DNA from: CATQHQ01 sp965243805
GTDB lineage: Bacteria; Gemmatimonadota; Gemmatimonadetes; Longimicrobiales; Gaopeijiaceae
DNA length: 64,000 nucleotides
Direction of reading: 5' to 3'
Assembly: GCA_965243805.1 (NCBI GenBank)
Contig: OZ251577.1
Location: 124,001-188,000 of the forward strand
Part shown: piece after piece, positions 8,696 to 19,633 of the stretch
Layout: each line of letters opens with the position of its first letter
How positions within the stretch are numbered: position 1 is the first letter of the stretch
Translations under genes and position numbers: made by a program
The notes under the pieces: model-generated
Database searches by the model: none
What the model was told of the DNA's origin: nothing
Seen by the model: only the letters and a program-made list of their open reading frames with translations

Positions 8696-9343
8696 TCACG
8701 GGGCGCCCATTCCCCACGAGCCGGCTATGCTCTCCACAGCACTGATCACGAACTGCACGCCCACCGCCATGATCACGAGCCCCATGAGCCGGGTGACCAC
8801 GTTGATGCCGGTCCGCCCCAGCGTCTCCAGCAGTCGGTGCGCCAGCACGAGGGTCGGTAACGCCACCACTCCCACCAGAAGGCAGCCCACGTAGACCGAC
8901 ATCGCCTGAAATGCGTTGGCGGCTTGTCCCTCCAAGGCGATCACCGTGACGATGGCGCCCGGCCCCGTCAGGGTGGGCAGCCCCAGAGGGATCACGGCCA
9001 GCGACTCGCGGGTGGCCGCCTCGTCCTGCTCCTGCCGGGTCGTCTTGGTGCGGGCGCGCTTCGCCTGGAGCATGTCGGAGCCCATCCCGAAGAAGATCAC
9101 GCCGGCGGTGATCTGCAACGCCTCCGTGGTGATGTTGAAGAAGCCCAGCACCCACGTGCCCGCCAGCGCGAAGACCACGAGCACGACGATCGAGGTCACG
9201 ACCCCCCAGAGGGCGGTGTGGAAGCGCTCGGCGCGGGTGTCCTCCAGCGTCAGCGCGACGAAGATCGGGATCGCGCTGAAGGGGTTGTACACCACCAGCA
9301 GCGAGGTGAAGGCGATCACCCCGAAGGCGAGGTCGGACTGCAT
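8696..9343 (-). CDS. MarC family (UPF0056) inner-membrane protein
   Basis: 215 residues with about six transmembrane helices. Family features: VVYNPFSAIPIFVALT near the N-terminus and AVIPLGLPTLTGPGAIVTVIAL in the middle (the NP.G..P and P...GPGA repeats), then a second half ending LTRLMGLVIMAVGVQFVISAVESI. The family was once linked to multiple antibiotic resistance but its substrate is unknown. The start codon lies inside a 19-bp tandem repeat. It is not visibly linked to its neighbours. Confidence 0.88.
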   Translation of the reverse strand: MQSDLAFGVIAFTSLLVVYNPFSAIPIFVALTLEDTRAERFHTALWGVVTSIVVLVVFALAGTWVLGFFNITTEALQITAGVIFFGMGSDMLQAKRARTKTTRQEQDEAATRESLAVIPLGLPTLTGPGAIVTVIALEGQAANAFQAMSVYVGCLLVGVVALPTLVLAHRLLETLGRTGINVVTRLMGLVIMAVGVQFVISAVESIAGSWGMGAP

Positions 9344-9396
9344 CGGCGTCAGAAGGCGGCATCGGCGTCAAAGGGCGGCATCGGCGTCAGAAGGCG
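9340..9396. repeat. Three tandem copies of a 19-bp unit over the marC start
   Basis: Units at 9340-9358, 9359-9377 and 9378-9396; the first and third are gcatcggcgtcagaaggcg and the middle one differs at two or three bases. The first unit contains the ATG of the MarC-family gene, so copy number changes would move or re-space its upstream region. Confidence 0.85.
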
Positions 9397-9414
9397 AGGC
9401 GGCACCCGGCCTCG

Positions 9415-10035
9415 TCACCGAACGGATTGGGCGTGGTTCTCCCCTACGACGGTCCAGTTGACCACCTGCCAGAAGGCCGCCACGTACTCGGGGCGACGGT
9501 TCTGGTACTTGAGGTAGTAGGCGTGCTCCCATACGTCCGCGCCCAGGATCGGCGTCTTGCCTTCCATGACCGGCGTGTCCTGGTTGGCCGTGGAGGAGAC
9601 CTCCAGCGCACCGTCGGCGTCCACCGACAGCCACGCCCAGCCGGAGCCGAAGCGAGTGGCGGCGGCGGTGGCGAAGCGGGACTTGAAGTCGTCGAAGCTG
9701 CCGAACGCCGAGTCGATCGCGGCGGCCAGCTCGCCCTCCGGCGCGCCTGCCCCACCGGGAGCCAGGGTCCGCCAGAAGAGCGCGTGGTTGGCGAAGCCTC
9801 CGCCGTTGTTGCGGACCGCGGCGCGGATGCCTTCGGGCAACGCGCCCAGGTCGGCCAGCAGCTCGTCCGCCGCCTTTCCATGGAGCTCCGGGTGGCCCTC
9901 CAGCGCCGCGTTCAGGTTGGCCGTGTAGGCGGCGTGGTGCTTCCCGTGGTGGATCTCCATCGTGCGGGCGTCAATGTGGGGCTCCAGGGCGTCGTGAGAG
10001 TACCCCAGTTCGGGCAGTTGGAACGGGTAGGACAT
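9415..10035 (-). CDS. Superoxide dismutase (Fe/Mn type)
   Basis: 206 residues; disproportionates superoxide in the cytoplasm. Metal ligands are all visible: His in EIHHGKHHAAY, His in FANHALFWRTL, and Asp/His in DVWEHAYYLKYQNRRPEYVAAFWQVVNW. GSGWAWLSVD and NQDTPVMEGKTPIL complete the family pattern; the Gln in the NQDTP region favours manganese, but Fe or cambialistic use cannot be excluded. Full length, with no signal peptide. Divergent from dinB with only 28 bases between start codons. Confidence 0.95.
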   Translation of the reverse strand: MSYPFQLPELGYSHDALEPHIDARTMEIHHGKHHAAYTANLNAALEGHPELHGKAADELLADLGALPEGIRAAVRNNGGGFANHALFWRTLAPGGAGAPEGELAAAIDSAFGSFDDFKSRFATAAATRFGSGWAWLSVDADGALEVSSTANQDTPVMEGKTPILGADVWEHAYYLKYQNRRPEYVAAFWQVVNWTVVGENHAQSVR

Positions 10036-10063
10036 GACGGCTTGCTCCTCGTAGGTTGACGGT

Positions 10064-11392
10064 ATGAACGGGAAGAGAAAGTTGGCGAATCCCAGTGCGG
10101 CTCCGCAAGGTCCGGGGCCAAGCGACGAGGGCGCACACAGGATCCTAGCCGCACGCAGGATCCTACTGGTGGACTGCGACATGTTCTTCGTGCAGGTAGC
10201 CCGCCTGGAGGACCCGGAGGGCGCCGGACGCCAGCCCCTACTGCTGGTGGGCGGTCGGAGCAGTCGGGGCGTGATCACCTCCGCTTCCTACGCGGCCCGT
10301 GAGTACGGTGTCCGCTCCGGGATGCCCACCATGCGTGCGCGAGCGCTCTGTCCCGACGCCCAGGTCGTGCCCGTGCCGCGAGGGGCGTGCGCGGAGCGGA
10401 GCCGGGCCGTGCGGGAAGTCCTCCGGGAGCTGGCCCCCGTGGTGCAGGCCGCCTCCATCGACGAGTTCTACCTGGACATGACGGGCACCGAGCGGATGCT
10501 CCGGGGCGAAGAGTTGGCAGCCACCGCCGACCGCATCCGGCGGGTGGTCCGGGAGCGGACCGAGATCGCCGTGTCGCTGGGCGGCGGAACCCAGCGCGTG
10601 GTGGCGAAGGTGGCGACCCGGTTGGCCAAGCCCGACGGCGTGCATGTGGTGCCGCCGGGCGAGGAGGCAGCGTTCATGGCGCGGCTGCGGCTGAAGGACC
10701 TGCCCGGGATCGGCCCCGCGTTCCTGGCCCAGCTGGAGCGCAAGGGGCTGCGCACCGTGGCCGAGACGGCGGCGGTGGAGCGGGAGTGGCTGGTGCGCTG
10801 GTTCGGGCCGTCCCGAGGGCCGTGGCTGTGGGAGCGGGTGCGGGGGATCGATCCCAGCGAGGTGGACGCTCGGGAGCGTCGCAAGTCGATCAGCTCCGAG
10901 CGCACCTTCTTCGAGGACGTGGCCGAGGACGAAGAGCTGGAGCGGCAGCTCCTCCATCTGTGCTGCTCCGTGGGCGGCCAGCTGCGAAGCAAGGAGCTAC
11001 GCGCCCGCACCGTCACCGTGAAGATCCGCGACCACGACTTCAGGACGCGCCAAGCCGGAAGCACCTTGCCCGAGGGAATCGAGACGGACCGGGGGTTGTT
11101 CGCAGTCGCCGTTACGCTGCTGGGCGAGCTCCGTCGCCGGCGCAGGACGGGAGCGCGGCTGCTGGGCGTCGGCGTCTCCAACTTGGTGAGGCAGTCGCCG
11201 GCGCAGATGGAGCTGTTTCGGGAGGGGAGCGCACCTGGCGGCCGCAGGGGCGGAGCCGCACGGCCGGTGGCTGTGGAGACCGAGCACGCTGTGGAGACCG
11301 AGCGGGACCGGACGATCGCCAAGGCCGTGGACCGGGTCCGCGAGCGCTTCGGTCGTCAGGCGGTCCGGCCGGCCTCGGTGCTGGACCGATAG
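10064..11392 (+). CDS. dinB: Y-family DNA polymerase IV-like
   Basis: 442 residues; translesion DNA polymerase. Catalytic carboxylates: RRILLVDCDMFFVQVARLED (Asp37, Asp39) and SIDEFYLDMTG (about residues 131-138). AVSLGGGTQRVVAKVATRLAKPDG, an HhH DLPGIGPAFLAQLERKGLRTV thumb and a little-finger domain follow. MFFVQVARLE replaces the more common DAFFASVE, so the palm loop is atypical. The C-terminal 60 residues are a Gly/Arg-rich extension without a clear QLxLF clamp motif, although QMELFREG at about 380 could serve. Start chosen as the only ATG; a tandem 'aggatccta' pair lies just after it. Confidence 0.88.
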   Translation: MNGKRKLANPSAAPQGPGPSDEGAHRILAARRILLVDCDMFFVQVARLEDPEGAGRQPLLLVGGRSSRGVITSASYAAREYGVRSGMPTMRARALCPDAQVVPVPRGACAERSRAVREVLRELAPVVQAASIDEFYLDMTGTERMLRGEELAATADRIRRVVRERTEIAVSLGGGTQRVVAKVATRLAKPDGVHVVPPGEEAAFMARLRLKDLPGIGPAFLAQLERKGLRTVAETAAVEREWLVRWFGPSRGPWLWERVRGIDPSEVDARERRKSISSERTFFEDVAEDEELERQLLHLCCSVGGQLRSKELRARTVTVKIRDHDFRTRQAGSTLPEGIETDRGLFAVAVTLLGELRRRRRTGARLLGVGVSNLVRQSPAQMELFREGSAPGGRRGGAARPVAVETEHAVETERDRTIAKAVDRVRERFGRQAVRPASVLDR

Positions 11393-11418
11393 GACGGTGC
11401 TGGACCGCTAGGCGGCAC

Positions 11419-13113
<1,695 letters not shown>

Positions 13114-13357
13114 TGGGGAAAGCCGTGTCGCGGGATGGGGCTTGGCCGGCGCCGAGTCCGGGGAGCCGGAGGGAAATGGGAAGCTACGGCCGCGGGGACG
13201 GAAGCGCTACTTGGGGGGATCGGCTTTGCCGCCGCCCTTGCCGCCCGCTGGGCCGTCGCCGTTTTCTCTGGTGACCTCACACCCTGCACGCTTCGGATCG
13301 CAGGGGCAGTCTCGTGGACGGTTCTGACGTCGCTGCTGCGTAAAGCCTAGCCAAGCA
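13114..13357. other. Intergenic region upstream of the AGCS symporter gene
   Basis: About 240 bases. It contains one copy of a 30-bp element (13185-13214, core GGGGACGGAAGCGCTACTTG) that recurs with three mismatches at 22432-22461, in both cases 70-130 bases upstream of a minus-strand start codon. No open reading frame with coding character and no riboswitch was recognised. Confidence 0.5.
13185..13214 (-). repeat. 30-bp dispersed repeat, copy 1
   Basis: Matches 22432-22461 at 27 of 30 positions. Both copies lie upstream of minus-strand genes, and after the second copy the sequence CGTAATATT could be a -10 box, so the element may be part of a promoter or operator. Confidence 0.6.
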
Positions 13358-13392
13358 AACGGGGGCCGCCCAACCCTTGGGCGCCCCCCGTT
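13358..13392 (-). terminator. Hairpin terminator after the lipoprotein gene
   Basis: A long GC-rich stem: AACGGGGG and GCCCAA pair with TTGGGC and CCCCCGTT around a CCC loop, with one internal mismatch. It starts about 25 bases beyond the stop of the lipoprotein-susD-susC operon. The following T run is short, so it may act with Rho or be bidirectional. Confidence 0.65.
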
Positions 13393-13416
13393 CGTTTCTG
13401 CCACGCGGCTGGCTAG

Positions 13417-13944
13417 CTACTCCCTGCGCAACCCCGTCCTAATCTCCATCGACAGGTCCGAGTAGACCGGACGGAACTGCTCCACCACGTCTGCCGGGAT
13501 TCGGCTGGGGTGCCAAGCCGGGTTGGTGGTCGTGGTGATCTCGTTCTCCACGTCCCACGTGACTCGGTAGATGCTGCCGCCTTCCATCGTGCCCTCCAGC
13601 CGGTGGGCGCGGATCACGATCCGGTTGCGCGCATTAGACGCGCCCAATGCCTCTTCGTCGGAGAAAACTGGCCGGGTGATCCACCGGGTCTCATAGTAGA
13701 TCTCCCGCCCGGCGGTCTGCCTGCGAGTCTCCTGCACGCCGTGCTTGACGAAGATCTTGTTCATCCCCGCTTCTAGCGTGGCAAGGTTGATGCGGCCCAT
13801 GTCCTCGCGCCAGTGCGTCTCGGAGACGGCCTGGAAGCCCCCCGAGGCGCAACCGAACGCCCAAGCCACAGCCAGCCCCGCCATGCCGGCGCGCACGACC
13901 GCCTTCAGGCCCGTCACGGGAGCGTCAGCGCCTCTGGCCCGCAT
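13417..13944 (-). CDS. Predicted lipoprotein downstream of susD
   Basis: About 175 residues. The N-terminus has a hydrophobic segment ending LAVAWAFGCASGG, a plausible lipobox with Cys as the lipidated residue. The mature part contains MNKIFVKHGVQETRRQ, YYETRWITRPVFSDEEALGASNARNRIVIRA and ends DLSMEIRTGLRRE. I do not recognise a named family. The ATG at 13944 overlaps the susD end and has GGAG eight bases before it; a GTG at 13917 is an alternative. Being third in the susC-susD operon, it is probably an accessory lipoprotein of that outer-membrane system. Confidence 0.65.
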   Translation of the reverse strand: MRARGADAPVTGLKAVVRAGMAGLAVAWAFGCASGGFQAVSETHWREDMGRINLATLEAGMNKIFVKHGVQETRRQTAGREIYYETRWITRPVFSDEEALGASNARNRIVIRAHRLEGTMEGGSIYRVTWDVENEITTTTNPAWHPSRIPADVVEQFRPVYSDLSMEIRTGLRRE

Positions 13945-15586
13945 CTTCCAGACTCCGTGCCTGTGCGCGCGACCACGCCTCCAGGGCCGCACGCTTGGCA
14001 CTTAGGGCGCGTGGGCTCACGTCGTTGATGATGTCGGGCGCCGCGAAGTCGCCTCCAGGGCCGCCGAAGGTGTAGATTTCCATGATCAGGATGTCGAGTT
14101 CGCTGCCTGGGATCGGCAGCTGCTGCCAAGTGTTGGTTACCAGGTCGCCCCAGCCTCGGTCGTCGAAGTATTCGGTGCCGAGGCCGTAGTGGAAGAGTTC
14201 GATGCGCTTCTCGTGCTTGTAGGCGTCCCATAGCGTTCCGCAGGAGCCGTCGGCAAGCTGAGGCACGCAACGGTCGCCCCCCGGCGCCCGCTCGTTCACG
14301 CTCGTGAACGGAGGTAGCTCCCCGCTCTCGGTGCGGTACTTGTTGACCGTGGCCATCGCCGCTTCCATGTTGCCCAGGCGGTAGTTGGCCTCGGCGGCCA
14401 GAAACTCGAGCTCCTTGGCCGTCATGTCGATGTACACGCCAATTTGGTTGTTCGTCCGAAGGTAGTCCCACCGAACGTCGAGGTAGTTGGAGAAGTGATA
14501 CAACCCGCGGTTGGCGCGGAAGGGGCTGTTGCCTCTGTACTGGATGTACTTTCCGTCCTCGTTGGGTGCGCCGCCCGTGATCCGCCTGTCGTCGGTGTCG
14601 ATGTCGAACGGCAGCTTGTCGTCGTGAGAAGCGTTGACCCACTTCTCCCATTCCCCGGACGCGTCTGCCGGGCCGATCGTACGGTAGTCGATCCGCGCCC
14701 AGCCCGAGTAGGTGCCCGCCCAGAGTTTCGAGGCGTGGCGGGTCCAATCCGAAGTGTTCCGGCGGTTGCCCCCGTAGTCCTTGGATATCCCGGCCTCGGC
14801 GTCGCGAAGCACGGCGCTCCAGTCGACGGCATCCCGTTCGCTGGGAGTGCGAGGCACCTGAGTGCGGTATCGAGTCCGGTAGGCCCGGGCGAACTCCGCC
14901 AAGTAGGCGGCCGACCACTCTCCGTTGAAGCCCACCCATGTAGAAGGTATTTCGAAGCTAGCCCCACCCGCCATTTGGATCACCTCGCCGAACTTGGCCT
15001 CGGCGGCCGCCCACACCGTAGCGTAGTCCTGCAGCTCCAGCGTCAGCACGTCTTCGACCGACTCGTCCACGACGAAGGCCCGGTCAAAGAGTACGGCCAA
15101 GTTCGCCAGCGACAACGCCTGGATAAGCTTGCCGAAAGCCACCGCCCGATCGGTGTTGTCGGTGCCGCCTTCGTCGATGCGGGTGCCTCCCTCGATCGCG
15201 AGCAAGCCGTCGCGTACCGCCGCCAGAGAACGGTAGGAGCGCTCCCAAGGAATGCGGTTGACTTCGTCGTAAGTATAGGCGGGGTCGTTGTTGAACGCCT
15301 TCCGGGGCTCCCAGCTGGCATCTCTCATGCCGAAGTTGCCCCATGACGAGGAGTGGGCGTCGGCGGCGACGCTCAACGCAGGGCCGGGCTCGAACCAGTG
15401 TGCGACGAGGTACCAGTTCTGGAACCCGCCGGAGATGAGCGCCTCTACGTCGGACGGACTGGAGATCGCCCGCTCCCGGTCCGGGTCGTTCTGGTTGACG
15501 ACGTCGAGGTCGGCGCAGGCGACGGCGCTCCACAGCACCGCCACGAGAGCCAGGACTTTGGTCGCGTAGTCTCTCGCCTTCATCAT
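13925..15586 (-). CDS. SusD/RagB-like outer-membrane lipoprotein
   Basis: 553 residues. Lipoprotein signal MMKARDYATKVLALVAVLWSAVACADLDVVNQNDPDRERA, with Cys24 in the lipobox and the NxNDP motif common to SusD proteins of Gemmatimonadota. TPR-like helices follow; the C-terminal half has EFLAAEANYRLGNMEAAMATVNKYR and ELFHYGLGTEYFDDRGWGDL, typical of the RagB/SusD family. SusD proteins form a lid on the SusC transporter and bind the ligand at the cell surface. It begins on the base where susC ends, so the two are co-translated. The ligand cannot be told from sequence. Confidence 0.9.
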   Translation of the reverse strand: MMKARDYATKVLALVAVLWSAVACADLDVVNQNDPDRERAISSPSDVEALISGGFQNWYLVAHWFEPGPALSVAADAHSSSWGNFGMRDASWEPRKAFNNDPAYTYDEVNRIPWERSYRSLAAVRDGLLAIEGGTRIDEGGTDNTDRAVAFGKLIQALSLANLAVLFDRAFVVDESVEDVLTLELQDYATVWAAAEAKFGEVIQMAGGASFEIPSTWVGFNGEWSAAYLAEFARAYRTRYRTQVPRTPSERDAVDWSAVLRDAEAGISKDYGGNRRNTSDWTRHASKLWAGTYSGWARIDYRTIGPADASGEWEKWVNASHDDKLPFDIDTDDRRITGGAPNEDGKYIQYRGNSPFRANRGLYHFSNYLDVRWDYLRTNNQIGVYIDMTAKELEFLAAEANYRLGNMEAAMATVNKYRTESGELPPFTSVNERAPGGDRCVPQLADGSCGTLWDAYKHEKRIELFHYGLGTEYFDDRGWGDLVTNTWQQLPIPGSELDILIMEIYTFGGPGGDFAAPDIINDVSPRALSAKRAALEAWSRAQARSLEDAGQRR

Positions 15587-18500
15587 TAGAAGATCACCTC
15601 CAGACTGGCGCTGAAGTTGCGGAAGTTCGGATACGCGTAGTTGTCGATGCGGCCGATCACGTCGGAGCCGCCTCCGTCCCCGTCGCTACTGTCGCTGGAA
15701 CCGACCTCTGGATCGTATCCCTTGTAGTTGGTGAAGGTGAACAAGTTGCGGCCCACCAAGTTGACGTCCAGGCCAGTGACGCGGCCTCGGAAGAGCGAAT
15801 CGAGCCAGTCAGGGTTGACGGAGTATCGGACCGACATCTCGCGCACCTTGACGAACGACCCTTCTTCTACGAACCAGTCGTTGACGGCGTTGGTGTTGTA
15901 GAGGGTCTGGTAGTAGGCGACAGGCTTCTTCATGCCGTCAGCCTTGCCCCCTTGGTCCTGATCGCCGGACCGGTTGTCCCGATAGGCCCACTGCCGCGTA
16001 CGGTTGTAGATGTCGGCTCCGAACTCCCCGTCCAAGAGCACATAGAGGTTCAAGCCCTTCCAGCGGAAGTTGTTCATCAGGCTGATGTTGATGTCCGGCG
16101 TCGTGTTCCCCATGTAGAGAAAGTCCTTGCACCCCGGATCGCCCTGCCGACGCGTCTCGCACTCGCCGAACGCACGGATCGGCTGTCCCCAGAGGAAGAC
16201 GTCGTCACCGGTCTGGCCGTCGCTGTTCGTCCCCCAGAGGCTTTGCGACATGCCGTCGGTGTAGTTGGCGCCGCCGGTCCAGACAAGCAGTCCGTCGTCG
16301 TTGACCTGGAACTGGTCGCAGGGCGCACCAGCCGGCAGCTCGGCACAGGTGCGTGCCCACTTGGCGCCGTAGAACGCGCCGAACACCTCGCCCTCCCGGT
16401 AGTAGAAGAAGTATTGCCGATATGCGGGACGGTTCAGTTCGGTGATCTGCTGTCGCGTCCGGTCCACGTTCAGCCGTACGCTCCAACCCAAGTTCTCGGT
16501 CTCGATGATCGGGGTTTCCACGAAGCCTTCCCATGTGCTGGACTCCAGAGTGCCGGCGTTCTGCCACTGGGAGGTGAAGCCGCCAGCCTTGGGAAGGGGC
16601 ACCGAAAGGATCTGGTCTCGCGACACCACGTCGGCGTAGGTGACGCCCATGTTGACTCGGTTGAAGAGAACCATCTCGAGCCCGTACTCGGCCTCCGTCG
16701 TCTTTTGGGGACGCAGGTCCTTGTTGCCCAGGGTCACGGGCGTGATTGTGCCGCCCGACACGCTGTAGGTCTCGTACTGCGCAGCGAAGCGGGGGCGTCG
16801 CCCAGCAGTCCCCAGAGAGTAGCGCAACTTGAACTCGTTCACCCCGTCGAAGGGCCACCAACTCTCCTGGGACAGTCGCCACGCCGCGGCGCCCCGAGCG
16901 TAGGTGTGCCACCGCTGGTTCTCGCCGAAGAGGCTGGACCCGTCCCGACGCACCATGGCGTCAAGGATGTACTTGCCCTGGTAGTCGAGAGCCGAGATCA
17001 GGTAGTAGTTCTCGGCAATCACGTCGCTCAAATACGACTCGGCCGTGTAGCTTTCGGGGTCAAGGTTGTTCAGGCGCGGGATGTCCGCCGCCAGGAAGTC
17101 GGAGCCGCTACCGCGGAAGCTGTCGTACGAACTGTTCTCCTGCGAGTACCGAACTCGCGTGCGGGTGGCCAGGTCGCCGAACGCCCTGTTCACCGAGAGC
17201 GTGACTTCGGCGTTGATGTCCTGATCGTGGTTCTGGTACCGGCTGTACCAGCCCGTCTGCGGGTCCGAGTTGAGCTGCTCCAAACCGGCGGGAATGATGT
17301 TGGTCTCGGCCCTGCTGTTGCGGTCCAAGCCGATCAAGCCTTCGATGTCCATCCACGACAACGGGTTCCAGCGGACGTTGGCGCTGGCGGTGATCGTCTG
17401 CAACCGGTCCTTGTAGTCGATCAGCTCCAGGTTGTACAGAGGGTTGTCCACGTTGCCGGAGTTGATCGGATCGGGGTGCACGTAGAGGCAACCCTGGGGC
17501 GGACAGTGCCGCTTGCCGACCGACTCGGGGTCGCGCTTGAGCAGGTCCACGTAGGGCGGCATGAAGGTGATCTCGTACCAGGGCGTGTCCCAGAAGTCCT
17601 CGCGGTTGCGCTGGCTGTAGGCTGTGCTCAAGGAGACGTTCAGGTTGTCCCGGACTTGATGGTCCACATTCAGCCGAAACGCCTTCCGCCCGAAGCCGTC
17701 GTGGAAGTCCGGCAGGACGCCGGTCTGGACGTTGCGGGAGAACGACGCCCGGTAGTTGGTCGTCCCGTTGCGGCCCTCCGTCGCCGCCGCATTGGTAATG
17801 AACGACCCAGGAGAGAAGATGCGCTCCAACTGGTCGTACGAGGGGTACTGGCTGGGCCAAGCACCGTCCTGGAACGACGTGTGGACCGAGCTGCCGTTCA
17901 GAGCAGGGTTGTTGACGTCCGGGTCGGTGATGTCCGGGATGGTGTTTCCCGCCACATCGACCAAGTTGCCGCCGGCGTCAAGCTTCCATGGGTGGTTCTG
18001 GGAGAGCCCGATCCGGCCGTACATGCGATCTTGCCCGACCTCGTTTGTGGCGATGATCCGGCTGTAATCGCGCCCGCCGAAGCCCGTCCCCCGCTTGGTA
18101 CGGATCTGGACCACGCCGTTGGCGGCCCGAGAGCCGTACAGGGAAGCTCCCGCCGCTCCCTTCACGACCTCGATCGACTCGATGTCGAGCGACGACAGAT
18201 CGTCGAACGAGGTGTTGCTGATCACGCCGTCGATGATGACCAGCGGAGACTGGTCCCCGTTGATCGAGGTGGCGCCGCGCAACAGGATGTCTCCTGTCCT
18301 CCCCGGCTGGCCTGAACCCCGGACCACCTTCACGCCCGGCACCTTGCCGACTAGGAAGGACTCGGTGGAGACGGCCGTCACGGGCACCGACGCGATGTCC
18401 AGCTTCTCCACGGTGAAGGGAAGCTTCACTCGGGGCGTGGCTCGGGCGACTCCCGTGACCACCAAGTCCTGCATGTTGATCGCTTGGGCGGTCAGCTCCA

Positions 18501-18840
18501 CATCGGCGACGGTGGTTTCGCCGGCCACGACGTTTGCGGAGACGGTGGTCTCGCCATACCCGATCACTGTGACCGTCAGCTCGTGGCTTCCCGCGGAGAC
18601 ACCGATGACCAGGTAGCGCCCGCTCTGGTTGGTAAGGACGCCTGCCTCGGCGCCGTCGAGGCGGACCAGGGCGGATTCGAGCCGCTGCCCAGTCGCCACG
18701 TCGGAGACGACGCCTGTGATCGTCCCGGTCTGCCCCGCCGCAGGCGTCGCGGCGAGGAGAAAGGCCAGAAGGAACACCAGCCCCCCCCCCGCCCTTCTCG
18801 TCGTTGGAACGAGCTTCCAGTTCTGACTCGGTCGGTTCAT
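15586..18840 (-). CDS. SusC/RagA-family TonB-linked outer-membrane transporter
   Basis: 1,084 residues. A signal peptide is followed by a carboxypeptidase-regulatory-like domain (TGTITGVVSDVATGQRLESALVRLDG, about 38-110), a plug domain with GQPGRTGDILLRGATSINGDQSPLVIIDG and SIEVVKGAAGASLYGSRAANGVVQIRTK, and a 22-strand barrel ending FRNFSASLEVIF with terminal Phe. This is the standard SusC order. With SusD it imports an oligomeric nutrient or peptide in a TonB-dependent way. The region upstream (18841-19092) separates it from a divergent small gene. Confidence 0.93.
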   Translation of the reverse strand: MNRPSQNWKLVPTTRRAGGGLVFLLAFLLAATPAAGQTGTITGVVSDVATGQRLESALVRLDGAEAGVLTNQSGRYLVIGVSAGSHELTVTVIGYGETTVSANVVAGETTVADVELTAQAINMQDLVVTGVARATPRVKLPFTVEKLDIASVPVTAVSTESFLVGKVPGVKVVRGSGQPGRTGDILLRGATSINGDQSPLVIIDGVISNTSFDDLSSLDIESIEVVKGAAGASLYGSRAANGVVQIRTKRGTGFGGRDYSRIIATNEVGQDRMYGRIGLSQNHPWKLDAGGNLVDVAGNTIPDITDPDVNNPALNGSSVHTSFQDGAWPSQYPSYDQLERIFSPGSFITNAAATEGRNGTTNYRASFSRNVQTGVLPDFHDGFGRKAFRLNVDHQVRDNLNVSLSTAYSQRNREDFWDTPWYEITFMPPYVDLLKRDPESVGKRHCPPQGCLYVHPDPINSGNVDNPLYNLELIDYKDRLQTITASANVRWNPLSWMDIEGLIGLDRNSRAETNIIPAGLEQLNSDPQTGWYSRYQNHDQDINAEVTLSVNRAFGDLATRTRVRYSQENSSYDSFRGSGSDFLAADIPRLNNLDPESYTAESYLSDVIAENYYLISALDYQGKYILDAMVRRDGSSLFGENQRWHTYARGAAAWRLSQESWWPFDGVNEFKLRYSLGTAGRRPRFAAQYETYSVSGGTITPVTLGNKDLRPQKTTEAEYGLEMVLFNRVNMGVTYADVVSRDQILSVPLPKAGGFTSQWQNAGTLESSTWEGFVETPIIETENLGWSVRLNVDRTRQQITELNRPAYRQYFFYYREGEVFGAFYGAKWARTCAELPAGAPCDQFQVNDDGLLVWTGGANYTDGMSQSLWGTNSDGQTGDDVFLWGQPIRAFGECETRRQGDPGCKDFLYMGNTTPDINISLMNNFRWKGLNLYVLLDGEFGADIYNRTRQWAYRDNRSGDQDQGGKADGMKKPVAYYQTLYNTNAVNDWFVEEGSFVKVREMSVRYSVNPDWLDSLFRGRVTGLDVNLVGRNLFTFTNYKGYDPEVGSSDSSDGDGGGSDVIGRIDNYAYPNFRNFSASLEVIF

Positions 18841-19092
18841 CGCGGTACTCCTGCTCGTGGGGTAGTGGTGGACCCTGCCCGATCCCTCCCTGGACCGGGC
18901 CGATGGAGCCCACTGCTCCAGTGCTGGTCAGAGTGGGGAGGAGACGTGCGGGGCGCAAGGGGTGGCTGTCCGAGCCCCGGCCGCCAGAGCCATTTGCAGT
19001 CGTCCCTGCGCCATGACAGATTCGGAGTTGCACCGCAGGTTGAACATTCCGCGAACGCGCCCCCCTGCACTTCGGAGGCGACGGAGGCATCC
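18841..19092. promoter_or_regulatory. Divergent intergenic region between susC and the small anchored protein gene
   Basis: 252 bases that must carry the susC promoter on the minus strand and a promoter for the gene starting at 19093. No clear operator, hairpin or sigma box was recognised. Confidence 0.4.
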
Positions 19093-19587
19093 ATGGCGTG
19101 GAAGCACTTCTCCTCCCGGATCTTCACCGGGGCTCTGGTCGTGGCGTGCAGTCTGTTCGGCTACAACAACCTTCGGGACCAAGCGGCGCTTCGGGAGTTC
19201 GGGTCGCATGTCCAGGAGATGGCCGAAGCCGGCGGCGGCGTGCTGTTCGTCTTGCGGCCCGCCGACTGCCTAGCCACGGCCGAGCTAGCGCGAGAGGTGG
19301 GCGATGCGCTCCAAGGTCGTGGAGTGGCGGTGAAGGGGTTGGTCGTGAGGGACGGCGTGGACCGGGACGGGATCGCGCTGGTACTCGAATCCGCCAATCA
19401 GCGGTTTGGCCACGCGCCAATCAGAAAGCGTGGGGCGGTCCTCTACCTGGGCCGTGCCACGGGGACTCCCGTCGTGGTCGGGATTGGTCCCACTGGAGGC
19501 GTTCGCACTATGGAGCGGCTCGGCGGCGCAACCCCAGAAGACGCGACGGCGCTGGCGCAACGGCTTCTGCGGGCCGTCGGGCACTGA
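19093..19587 (+). CDS. Small membrane-anchored protein of unknown function
   Basis: 164 residues. N-terminal uncleaved anchor or signal (SRIFTGALVVACSLFGYNNL), then an alpha/beta domain: GGGVLFVLRPADCLATAELAREVGDALQGRGVAVKGLVVRDG, ALVLESANQRFGHAPI, GTPVVVGIGPTGG. The ADC element in VLFVLRPADC sits where thioredoxin-fold proteins have the CxxC motif, but only one Cys is present. I see a degenerate thioredoxin-like fold at best. It is divergent to the susC operon. Start ATG at 19093 is where the hydrophobic segment begins. Confidence 0.65.
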   Translation: MAWKHFSSRIFTGALVVACSLFGYNNLRDQAALREFGSHVQEMAEAGGGVLFVLRPADCLATAELAREVGDALQGRGVAVKGLVVRDGVDRDGIALVLESANQRFGHAPIRKRGAVLYLGRATGTPVVVGIGPTGGVRTMERLGGATPEDATALAQRLLRAVGH

Positions 19588-19633
19588 CCTTCCCGCCAGA
19601 GCCCCACCAACCGGGAGTGAATGGGCATCCCGC

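Noticed and set aside
13114..13357. Glycine riboswitch upstream of the AGCS symporter
   Set aside because: The conserved core segments of the glycine aptamer are not present.
15952..18315. A 787-codon open frame antisense to susC
   Set aside because: No domain or signal; it is the complement of the SusC barrel region.
18484..19092. N-terminal extension of the small anchored protein
   Set aside because: The frame upstream of 19093 overlaps susC in antisense; the hydrophobic anchor begins at the ATG at 19093.
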